Source: Actinomycetes bacterium
GTDB lineage: Bacteria > Actinomycetota > Actinomycetes > Mycobacteriales > Mycobacteriaceae
DNA: 8,157 nt
NCBI GenBank assembly: GCA_023417985.1
Contig: JAEZDV010000271.1
Coordinates: 1 to 8,157, forward strand
Direction: 5' to 3'
Below the pieces are notes generated by a model that did no database searches, was not told where the DNA came from, and saw only the letters and a program-made list of their open reading frames with translations. The translations under genes and the position numbers were made by a program. Of the stretch, positions 1 through 7,900 are shown piece by piece (position 1 is the first letter of the stretch; every line of letters starts with the position of its first letter).

Positions 1-3000
1 CCGGTGGGGGTGCCGGGGTGCCGTTGGTTGCGCGGGTGCGGCCGGCGCAGGTGCCGTTGTCGTTGGCGCAGCAGCGGATGTGGTTCCTGAATCGGTTCGA
101 TCCGGATTCCACCGCATACAACATTCCGCTCGCCCTGCGAATGACCGGTGCACTGAACGTCGGAGCGCTTCGCGACGCGGTCGCGGATCTGGTCTCCCGG
201 CACGAATCACTGCGCACCGTCTACCCGGAGACGGAGTCCGGCCCCGTTCAGCGCATCCTCCCGGCGGCGCAGGCGTCGGTGGACCTGACCCCGGAAGATG
301 TCACGGCGACAGACCTCGAGGCTCGGATGCGCGAGATCGTCTCGGCCGGATTCGACGTGACGACGAACGTGCCCGTGCGTATGCACTTGCTGCGCGTGAC
401 CGACGAGGACCATGTGCTGGTGACGGTCGTGCACCACATCAGTGGCGACGGGTCCTCGATGGTGCCGCTGGTGCGTGACGTGATGACGGCGTATTCCGCG
501 CGCACCGCCGGAACCGAACCGGCCTGGGCGCCATTGGAAGTGCAGTACGCGGACTACGCGCTGTGGCAGCGCGAGGTGCTCGGCTCCGAAGACGACCCGG
601 ACTCGACCGCCGCGAAGCAGCTCGCCTATTGGCGTGAGTCTCTGGCCGACCTGCCCGACCAGCTGGATCTCCCGCTCGATCGACCGCGGCCGGCACTGCA
701 GAACTTCCGCGGTGACCGTGTGGAGTTCCGCATCGGTGCCGACCTGCACGGTGAGCTACGCGACCTCGCTCGGGCGCAGAACGCCACGGTGTTCATGGCC
801 GTGCATGCCGCGTTCGCGGCGCTACTCGCCCGGCTGTCGGGTGCCGGCGACATCGCGGTCGGCACACCCATCGCGGGCCGTGACCAGCAGGCCACCGACG
901 ACCTCATCGGCATGTTCGTCAACACGCTCGTGCTGCGGCTGCAGGTGGACGGCGGCAACTCCTTCGGTGATCTGCTCGTCGCCGCCCGTGAAACGGATCT
1001 GCAGGCGTTCGCGCATGCCGATATACCGTTCGAACGACTCGTCGAGGTCCTCAATCCGGCGCGCTCGACAGCACGGCACCCGCTTTTCCAGGTCGGGTTC
1101 TCGTTCCAGAACCAGCGCCGCTCGGAACTCGAGCTGCCGGGTCTGGACGTGGTGCCGATCGACCTCGAAGGTGGCGTCGCACAGTTCGACATGCACCTGA
1201 TTGTCACCGACCGTTACCGCGAGGACGGCACGCCGGACGGGATCGACGCCGTCCTCACCTACGCGACGGATCTGTTCGAGCGGGAGACCGTGGAAGCGGT
1301 CGCAGACAGGTTCGTGCAGCTACTCGGTGCGTTCGTCGAGGATCCCGCTGCGCCGGTCGGTGACCACCTGCTGCTTCTCCCGTCCGAGCGCCACGATCTC
1401 GCCGCACGGAACGAGACCACCCACGACACCGGCGTATCCACCACCCTCGTCGACCTGTTCGACGAGCAGGTCGCCACCCGGCGCGATGCCGTGGCCCTCG
1501 ACTACGAGGGCCGGCAGTGGACGTACGGCGAGTTCGACTCGTCGGTGAACCGGCTCGCCCGATATCTGATCTCGCTCGGTGTGGGACCCGAAGATCGTGT
1601 CGCACTTGCAGTTCGGCGTTCTCCTGAACTGCTGGTCGGGATGTATGCGATCGCCAAGACCGGCGCCGCGTACGTGCCCGTCGACCCCGCGCAGCCTGCC
1701 GAGAGGAACGCGTACATCCTCGACGCTGTTGCACCCGCGGTGATCGTCACGACGAGTGCGGACCCGGTCGGACACGGACAGGTTCGGGTGGTCGAACTCG
1801 ACCGCGTCGACCTCTCCGATGTCGCGGACACACAGGTCACCGATGTCGAGCGGACCGCGCCCCTACGGCCGGACCACACGGCCTACGTGATCTTCACATC
1901 GGGTTCGACGGGCAGGCCGAAGGGCGTTGCCGTTCCGCATGCCGCGATCGTGAACCAGTTGCTGTGGAAGCGCAGCTTCTTCGGACTCGGCCCGGACGAT
2001 GCCGTGCTCCTCAAGACGGTCGCCACCTTCGACCTGTCGGTGTGGGAGTTCTGGTCGGCGCTCACGTCCGGGGCGCGGCTGGTCGTGGCAACGGCGGACG
2101 GGCATCGGGACCCCGACTACCTGCTCGGACTGCTGCGGGATCGCAATGTCACCACGTTGCACACCGTTCCCTCCATGCTGTCGATGCTCATGACCGTGGC
2201 GGCCGGCCCGCTTTCCCCGTCGCTGCGTCGCGTCCTCGCGATCGGTGAGGCCCTGCCGGCTCCGGTGGCACAGCAGTTCCGGCAGGCGAATTCGGCGGCG
2301 CTGTACAACCTGTACGGTCCGACCGAAGCTGCCGTGTCGGTCACCGTTCACGAGGTCGACGATGCAGACACGGTCATCGTCCCGATCGGTGTGCCCGAGT
2401 GGAACACCGCCGTCCACGTTCTCGACGGGCGGTTGCGTCCGGTCGCCCCGGGTGTGGCAGGCGAGTTGTACCTCGCGGGGGCTCAACTGGCGCGTGGCTA
2501 CCACGACCGCCCCGACCTGACGGCCGACCGATTCGTCGCGGATCCGTTCGGCGGCGGACGGATGTACCGCACCGGCGACATCGTTCGATGGAACCGGGAC
2601 GGCCGACTCGAGTACCTCGACCGCGCCGACTTCCAGGTGAAGATTCGCGGATACCGGATCGAACTCGGCGAGATCGAGGTTGCTCTGCGCGACCTCACGG
2701 ACGTGCGGGACGTCGCTGTCGTGGTGCGCTCCGACGCCCGGACCGGCGACCGGCTGATCGCCTACGTCGTTCCGGCCGATGGGCGATTCGACGAGAACGA
2801 TGTCCGTTCCGCACTTGCCGAACGGCTTCCGTCGTACATGGTGCCGTCGGCGTTCGTGGAACTCGATGCGCTGCCGCTCAGCACCAACGGCAAACTCGAC
2901 CGGGCGGCACTGCCCGATCCCGGCGTCGAGGCAGGCGAGTTCCGCGCACCGACCAATCCGGTCGAGGAGGTCGTCGCGGATGCAGTGGCCGAGTTGCTCG

Positions 3001-4877
3001 GTGTGGAGCGGGCTGGTCTCGACGACGACTTCTTCGCCCTCGGCGGCAATTCCCTGCTCGCGACGCAACTCGCGGCACGCCTCGGCGCGGCGCTCGACAC
3101 GAAGGTGGCCGTGCGCAAGGTGTTCGAGGCACCCACGGTGGGGGCTCTTGCCGCCCATATCCAGCCTTCCGTCGGGGTGGGGGCTCGCGCCCCCCTCGTT
3201 GCCGGACCGCGGCCCGAACGTATTCCGTTGTCGTTGGCGCAGCAGCGGATGTGGACCCTGAACCGGGTCGATCCCGACTCCGGTGTCTACAACATCCCGG
3301 TTGCCGTGCGCTTGACCGGTGAACTCGACACCGAGGCCCTCCAGAACGCGGTCTTCGACCTGTTCGCGAGGCACGAGGTACTCCGGACCGTCTACCCGGA
3401 CACCGCGGACGGCCCCGTGCAGGTCGTCCTGCCGGTTGCGAAGGCCGTTCCGGCTCTGACCCCGATCGATGTGACGCCCGGCGAACTCGTCGACCGTCTC
3501 ACCGAGATCCTCGGCGCCGGATTCGACGTCACCGGTTCGCTGCCTCCGGTGCGGATGGCGGTGTTCCGGATCTCGGCGAGCGAACATGTGCTGGCCGTGG
3601 TCGCGCACCACATCGCCGCGGACGGTTACTCGATGCGACCGCTCGTCCGCGACGTGATGCTCGGCTACACCGCCCGTGCGCAGGGACAAGCCCCGGGCTG
3701 GGAGCCACTCGAGGTCCAGTACACGGATTACACGCTCTGGCAGCAGTCCGTCCTCGGTTCCGAGGACGATCCGGACAGCGAACTGTCACGTCAACTCGAT
3801 TACTGGGCAAGTGAACTCGCGGGTGCACCCGAAGTGCTCGAGCTCCCCACCGACCGTCCGCGACCGGCCCGGCAGTCCACCGCGGGTGCATCGATCACCT
3901 TCGACGTCGGTGAGGAACTCGCCGTCCGTATCGAGAAGGTCGCACGGGAACACCACGCCACCGTATTCATGGCGATGCACGCTGCCTTCGCGGTGCTGCT
4001 CTCCAGGCTGTCCGGCAGCGACGACATCACCGTGGGCACTCCGACGGCGGGTCGTGGTGAAGAAGCGCTCGACGGTCTCGTCGGCATGTTCGTCAACACC
4101 CTGGTGCTCCGCACCCGCGTCCCCGGTTCGTCGACGTTCTCGGACATGCTGGAACAGGCCAGGGAAAAGGATCTCGCCGCGTTCGGCAACGCGGACGTGC
4201 CGTTCGAACGGGTCGTGGAACGTCTCGGCGTGCGCCGGAGCAGCGCGTACACTCCGCTGTTCCAGGCGATGCTTACGTTCCAGAACATCCAAACCGGGAC
4301 ATTCGAACTGCCGGGTCTGGCAGTGACGCCGCTCGAGACGGGCGTAGACCAAGCGAAATTCGATCTGCAGTGCACAGTCGTCGAACAGTTCTCGCCCGAT
4401 GGTGCGCTTCAGGATCTCGACGTGACCTTCACGTACGCCACGGCGTTGTTCGACGCGGCAACGGTGGAAACGTTCGGTCGTCGCTTCGTCAGAATCCTCG
4501 ACGCCGTCGCCACCGACCCTCGCACAGTGCTGCGGTCGATCGACATCCGTTCGGACGAGGAACGTGCGCGTGCCGCACGGCCGCAGAAGGCGCGAACGGT
4601 GGCGGATCTTCCCGCACTCGTGACGGAAGCAGCCACGGTCGCGCCCGACACGGTCGCCTTCGCGCACGGTGAACGCGAAGTCACATTCGGTGAGTTCGCG
4701 GGACGCCTGGACACGATGACGACGACCACTGGCGGTGCGCTGACCGCGGAAGCGCTCGTATCGGTGGTGCTCAACGGGTTGGTGCCGGGAATGCTGCCAG
4801 AACTGGGGGCGGACGGCCTCGCGCAACTCGTGCGTCAGGTGATCGCCCTGGCGGAGGAAGTGATCTCCGCGGATTAG
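1..4877 (+). CDS. Non-ribosomal peptide synthetase, 3' part (C-A-T-C plus A-like C-terminal tail)
   Basis: Multidomain NRPS that adds an amino acid to a carrier-bound peptide in the cytoplasm. The frame (first full codon at 3) is open to the left edge. A GTG at 18 could serve as a start, but GGAGVPLVARVRPAQVPLSL resembles the T1-C2 linker (ARAPLVAGPRPERIPLSL), so the gene almost certainly begins upstream. Counting the GTG at 18 as residue 1, the visible part has 1619 residues: C1 ~12-455, A1 ~476-965, T1 ~975-1048, C2 ~1068-1512, A-like tail ~1527-1619. Catalytic motifs are intact: HHxxxDG in both C domains, TSGSTGRPKG and all other A core motifs, and GGNS with the phosphopantetheine serine. 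No E or thioesterase domain is present. The protein stops after C2 without the A and T domains to complete that module, which are found at the start of the next gene. It is probably co-transcribed with that gene. The peptide product is not identifiable from this window. Confidence 0.96.
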   Translation, partial: GGGAGVPLVARVRPAQVPLSLAQQRMWFLNRFDPDSTAYNIPLALRMTGALNVGALRDAVADLVSRHESLRTVYPETESGPVQRILPAAQASVDLTPEDVTATDLEARMREIVSAGFDVTTNVPVRMHLLRVTDEDHVLVTVVHHISGDGSSMVPLVRDVMTAYSARTAGTEPAWAPLEVQYADYALWQREVLGSEDDPDSTAAKQLAYWRESLADLPDQLDLPLDRPRPALQNFRGDRVEFRIGADLHGELRDLARAQNATVFMAVHAAFAALLARLSGAGDIAVGTPIAGRDQQATDDLIGMFVNTLVLRLQVDGGNSFGDLLVAARETDLQAFAHADIPFERLVEVLNPARSTARHPLFQVGFSFQNQRRSELELPGLDVVPIDLEGGVAQFDMHLIVTDRYREDGTPDGIDAVLTYATDLFERETVEAVADRFVQLLGAFVEDPAAPVGDHLLLLPSERHDLAARNETTHDTGVSTTLVDLFDEQVATRRDAVALDYEGRQWTYGEFDSSVNRLARYLISLGVGPEDRVALAVRRSPELLVGMYAIAKTGAAYVPVDPAQPAERNAYILDAVAPAVIVTTSADPVGHGQVRVVELDRVDLSDVADTQVTDVERTAPLRPDHTAYVIFTSGSTGRPKGVAVPHAAIVNQLLWKRSFFGLGPDDAVLLKTVATFDLSVWEFWSALTSGARLVVATADGHRDPDYLLGLLRDRNVTTLHTVPSMLSMLMTVAAGPLSPSLRRVLAIGEALPAPVAQQFRQANSAALYNLYGPTEAAVSVTVHEVDDADTVIVPIGVPEWNTAVHVLDGRLRPVAPGVAGELYLAGAQLARGYHDRPDLTADRFVADPFGGGRMYRTGDIVRWNRDGRLEYLDRADFQVKIRGYRIELGEIEVALRDLTDVRDVAVVVRSDARTGDRLIAYVVPADGRFDENDVRSALAERLPSYMVPSAFVELDALPLSTNGKLDRAALPDPGVEAGEFRAPTNPVEEVVADAVAELLGVERAGLDDDFFALGGNSLLATQLAARLGAALDTKVAVRKVFEAPTVGALAAHIQPSVGVGARAPLVAGPRPERIPLSLAQQRMWTLNRVDPDSGVYNIPVAVRLTGELDTEALQNAVFDLFARHEVLRTVYPDTADGPVQVVLPVAKAVPALTPIDVTPGELVDRLTEILGAGFDVTGSLPPVRMAVFRISASEHVLAVVAHHIAADGYSMRPLVRDVMLGYTARAQGQAPGWEPLEVQYTDYTLWQQSVLGSEDDPDSELSRQLDYWASELAGAPEVLELPTDRPRPARQSTAGASITFDVGEELAVRIEKVAREHHATVFMAMHAAFAVLLSRLSGSDDITVGTPTAGRGEEALDGLVGMFVNTLVLRTRVPGSSTFSDMLEQAREKDLAAFGNADVPFERVVERLGVRRSSAYTPLFQAMLTFQNIQTGTFELPGLAVTPLETGVDQAKFDLQCTVVEQFSPDGALQDLDVTFTYATALFDAATVETFGRRFVRILDAVATDPRTVLRSIDIRSDEERARAARPQKARTVADLPALVTEAATVAPDTVAFAHGEREVTFGEFAGRLDTMTTTTGGALTAEALVSVVLNGLVPGMLPELGADGLAQLVRQVIALAEEVISAD
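51..1382 (+). other. Condensation domain C1
   Basis: Joins the upstream peptidyl or aminoacyl thioester to the amino acid on T1. Complete domain, residues ~12-455 of the visible protein. Motifs seen: SLAQQRMWFL at the start, RHESLRT, HHISGDG (H139, H140, D144, G145; the second His is the catalytic one in this family), YADYALWQ, IGMFVNTLVLR, HADIPFERLVE and HPLFQVGFSFQN. Whether it is LCL or DCL cannot be decided, because the upstream module is outside the window and may or may not carry an epimerase. Confidence 0.93.
54..83 (+). repeat. 30-bp C-domain start repeat, copy 1
   Basis: Encodes PLSLAQQRMW at the start of C1. By eye it is 30/30 identical to the copy at 3225-3254 and 29/30 to the one at 7130-7159. 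It uses TTG for both Leu residues, whereas surrounding sequence mostly uses CTC or CTG. Confidence 0.85.
1443..2912 (+). other. Adenylation domain A1, substrate uncertain
   Basis: Activates an amino acid as aminoacyl-AMP and loads it on T1. Residues ~476-965 with all core motifs: WTYGEF, AKTGAAYVPVDP, TSGSTGRPKG (630s), FDLSVWEF (D672 = GrsA D235), NLYGPTE, GELYLAG, YRTGD (850-854), FQVKIRGYRIELGEIE, and NGKLD with K959 as the catalytic Lys517. Manual alignment to GrsA gives the ten-residue code D-L-W-H-L-I-L-V-S-K. This recalls the serine codes DVWHLSLIDK/DVWHFSLVDK in W239, H278 and L322, but has Leu at 236, Ile at 301 and Ser at 331. I cannot name its substrate. Confidence 0.92.
2940..3161 (+). 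other. Peptidyl carrier (thiolation) domain T1
   Basis: Carries the A1 substrate and growing peptide on a phosphopantetheine arm. Residues ~975-1048, motif DDFFALGGNSLLATQLAARL with S1012 as the attachment serine. It is followed directly by C2 with no epimerase between them, so the residue added here is passed on as the L form unless A1 itself selects a D amino acid. Confidence 0.93.
3219..4553 (+). other. Condensation domain C2, orphaned from its A and T domains
   Basis: Complete condensation domain, residues ~1068-1512: SLAQQRMWTL start, HHIAADG (H1197, H1198, D1202, G1203), YTDYTLWQ, VGMFVNTLVLR, NADVPFERVVE and TPLFQAMLTFQN. It follows T1 directly, so an LCL type is expected. The protein has no A or T domain after it, so C2 must work with A2-T2 of the next protein, accepting the T1 peptide as donor and seryl-T2 in trans as acceptor. 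Confidence 0.93.
3225..3254 (+). repeat. 30-bp C-domain start repeat, copy 2
   Basis: Start of C2, identical to copy 1 over all 30 bases, including the two TTG codons. Sequence on both sides diverges quickly at silent sites. Confidence 0.85.
4596..4874 (+). other. A-like C-terminal tail, candidate docking region
   Basis: Residues ~1527-1619, from TVADLP to the end. It sits where an A domain should begin after C2 and resembles the first ~65 residues of one (PDTVAF, GEREVTFGEF), then turns into a GGAL-AL-VVL-PGML stretch and a probable closing helix rich in Leu, Ala and Glu. It lacks every A motif beyond the first, so it cannot activate an amino acid. It matches the head of the next protein at 25 of 64 ungapped positions. 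It may be a docking element; the alternative is an inert remnant of a split A domain. Confidence 0.7.
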
Positions 4878-4996
4878 TTCTGCGTCGGTCCGTTCGGGAT
4901 AATCGAGGATCGAATGTCGTTCGACGCTCGGACAGTACCGTCGGGGGTCGCGTGAGCGATACAGCGAGCGCAGGTTATTTCAGGAGGATGGGGTAG
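4878..4996 (+). other. Intergenic leader between the two NRPS genes
   Basis: A 119-nt gap. It contains no convincing terminator (only a 5-bp TCGAA/TTCGA inverted repeat at 4910-4924, with no T run) and no convincing promoter. GATAAT at 4898-4903 resembles a -10 box but has no good -35 at the expected distance. The two genes are therefore probably one transcript. A 14-codon open stretch from GTG 4952 to TAG 4994-4996 ends directly against the next start codon. Confidence 0.6.
4982..4987 (+). promoter_or_regulatory. Ribosome binding site of the second NRPS gene
   Basis: AGGAGG, a perfect Shine-Dalgarno core, with 9 nt before the ATG at 4997. This fixes the start. The ATG at 4988 in the same frame touches the site and is followed at once by TAG, so it cannot be the start. 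Confidence 0.88.
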
Positions 4997-7900
4997 ATGA
5001 CGAGTGACGTGGCGGGCAATCCGGCGTTGGCAATCGGCGATCTGCCTCGGGTGCTCGCCGCCGTGGCGGACGTCGAGCCCGGCCGTGTAGCCCTCGTCGA
5101 CGGCGAGACCCGGCTTACCTACGGCAGCCTGCACCAGGAGATATCCACCCTCGACGCGGCGATGGGTGGCGCGCTCGGGTTCGACGCTCTCCTCCCTGTC
5201 GTGCTGTCGAACGTCGCCCCCGGACTACTCGGGGGTGCAGGGCTTCCCGCGGTCGTCGAGTCGCTTCTCTCCGACGCCCTGGTGGTGCTCGGAGACGACG
5301 CGGTCGCGCCGGTGGTAGCCGACCCGAACACCCTCGCTGCAAAGTTCGATGCGCAGGTCGCGGCGACACCGGACGCGACGGCGCTCCGATTCGAGAACGA
5401 CACCCTGACCTATCGCGAGTTCGATGCGCGCGCGAATCGCCTCGCGCGGCACCTGATCGACCTCGGTGTGGGGCCCGACGTTCGCGTCGGTCTCGCCGTC
5501 CGGCGGTCGCTCGAGTTGCTCGTCGGCATGTACGCGATCGTCAAGGCCGGTGGCGCTTACGTGCCTCTCGATCCCGATCACCCGGCCGATCGGCTTGCCT
5601 ACGTCCTCGAGATCGCCGAACCCGCAGTCGTCGTCACGACCGCACGAGACGACGTGGACCTGCCTGCCACGGTCCTGACGGTGGCGGTCGACACGATCGA
5701 CCTGTCGGGCGTCTCCGACGAACCCGTCCGGCCCGAGGAGCGGACGGGCGCGCTGACCGCCGACCACCTGGCGTACGTCATCTTCACCTCCGGATCCACG
5801 GGGCGTCCCAAGGGCGTGGCAGTCGAACACCGTGCGATCGTCGCGAACATCGCCTGGCGCCAGGCCGAGTACGGAATGTGCGCCGACGACGTGGTCGTGC
5901 AGAAGACCCCGTTCACGTTCGACGTTTCGGTGTGGGAGTTCTTCTGGCCGCTACAGGTGGGAGCGTGCCTGACGATCGCAGCGCCCGATGGCCATCGCGA
6001 TCCCGGGTACCTCGCCCGCACCATGATCGACCACGGCGTGACCATCGCTCACTTCGTACCGTCGATGCTCGCGGTGTACCTCGAGGAGCCTGCCGCTGCA
6101 TCGGTGACCTCCCTGCGCTATGTCTTCGCGTCCGGTGAGGCGCTGCCTCCGCAGACGGTGGCGCGGTTCCATCAACTGTCCTCGGCGAGCCTGCACAATC
6201 TGTACGGGCCCACCGAAGCCGCGGTCGACGTTACCTACTACGCCACCGCGCCCGGCGACACCGTCGTCCCTATCGGCGCGGCGGTTGCCGACACCGGTCT
6301 CTACGTTCTGGATGAGGGTCTGCGTCCGGTTCCGGACGGATCCGAGGGCGAGTTGTACCTCGCCGGGGTCCAGTTGGCGCGTGGCTACCTGCAACGCCCC
6401 GATCTGACCTCCGACCGGTTCGTCGCAGACCCGTTCGGAGACGCCGGCGACCGCATGTACCGGACCGGCGACCTCGTGAAGACGAACGCCGACGGGCAAC
6501 TCGAGTACATCGGCCGCACCGACTTCCAGGTCAAGCTCCGCGGACTGCGCATCGAACTCGGAGAGATCGAATCGGCACTGCTCGACCACCCGGCGGTGCG
6601 TCAAGCCGTGGTGGTGGTGCACCACGAACCCACCCTCGGCGACCACCTTGTCGCCTACCTCGTCACCGACGGCCGCGAGATCGACCGCACCGAACTCGCA
6701 GACGCGGTGCGGCGACGTCTGCCCGACTACATGGTGCCGTCGCTGTTCGTCGCACTCGACGCCTTCCCGCTGGGCGCGAGCGGAAAACTCGATCGAAAGG
6801 CGTTGCCGGAACCCGACTTCAGCTCACTCCAGCGGGAGTACCGCGCGCCGTCCACCCCGACCGAACACGCTGTGATTGCTGCCTTCGAGCAGGTTCTCGG
6901 CGCCGAACGACTCGGCGTGGACGACGACTTCTTCGACCTCGGCGGCAACTCGCTCAGTGCGACCCGCGTGGTGGCACGCCTCGGTGCCGACCACAACGTC
7001 CGTATCGACGTCCGCGAGTTCTTCGATGCGCCGACCGCCGCCGAACTCGCGGCGCTCGTCGACGCCGCAGCGGCTGACGGTGGCGACGAGCGTGCACCGC
7101 TGGTTGCACAGGCGCGTCCGGATCGGGTGCCGTTGTCGTTGGCGCAACAGCGGATGTGGTTCCTCAACCGCCTCGATCCCGGTTCTGCGGTGAACAACAT
7201 CGTGCTGGCGATCCGGCTGGTCGGGCGCGTCGAGGTCGAGGCCCTGTCGTCCGCGGTCTCCGACGTGATCGCCCGGCACGAGTCGCTCCGGACGATCTAC
7301 CCGGACGATGAGGGGATCGGCAGGCAGCAGGTGCTGCCGGTCTCGGAATTCGTCGTCGACATGACGCCCGAACCGATCTCCCCGAACGACGTGGTCGCCC
7401 GCGTCACCGACATCGTCTCCGAAGGATTCGATGTCACCCGTCAGGTGCCGTTCCGGGTGCGGGTGCTGCGCGTCTCTGACCAGGAATACGTGCTGGTGGT
7501 GGTGGTCCACCACATCTCCGCCGACGGATTCTCCGCCGGCCCCCTGACACGAGATGTCATGTCTGCCTATGTGTCCCGGGCCTCGGGGAGTGCTCCGCAG
7601 TGGGAACCCCTCGAGGTGCAGTACGCCGATTACGCACTCTGGCAGCGCGAGGTGCTCGGGAGCGAGGACGACCCGTCGTCGCTCATGGCACAACAACTCG
7701 ACTACTGGCGCCGGACGCTGGCGGAGCTTCCCGACGAGCTGGAGCTTCCACGGGATCGCCCGCGCCCCGCGGTGGCGAGCAACCGAGGAGCATCGCACCG
7801 GCTCGACGTGGGTCCCGATCTGCGTCGTCGTGTCGCAGAGCTCGCGCGCCGGCAGGGCTCGACCGAGTTCATGCTGGTGCACGCCGCGTTGGCAGTGCTG

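Noticed and set aside
18..20. GTG at 18 as the true start of the first NRPS
   Set aside because: The frame stays open to the left edge, the upstream codons read as interdomain linker, and the same linker pattern follows T1, so the gene continues upstream.
1863..3689. Long open frame of 608 codons on the - strand
   Set aside because: It lies wholly inside the A1-T1-C2 coding region. Its translation is Arg/His/Gly-rich without a recognisable domain, as expected opposite a high-GC gene with strong third-position bias.
3786..4826. Open frame of 346 codons on the - strand
   Set aside because: Antisense shadow of C2 and the tail, with no recognisable domain.
4554..4877. Frameshifted remnant of a full A domain after C2
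   Set aside because: The tail ends in a stop in a normal coding frame, the following 119 nt contain no further A motifs, and the next gene has its own ribosome binding site and complete A domain.
4898..4903. GATAAT as a promoter -10 box for the second gene
   Set aside because: No acceptable -35 hexamer 16-18 bp upstream (TAGTTC is a poor match), and the spacing and domain logic of the two genes fit one transcript.
4910..4924. Inverted repeat TCGAA/TTCGA as a terminator
   Set aside because: Only five base pairs, not GC-rich and with no following T run.
6824..7882. Open frame of 352 codons on the - strand
   Set aside because: Antisense shadow of T2-C3, with no family motif and biased composition.
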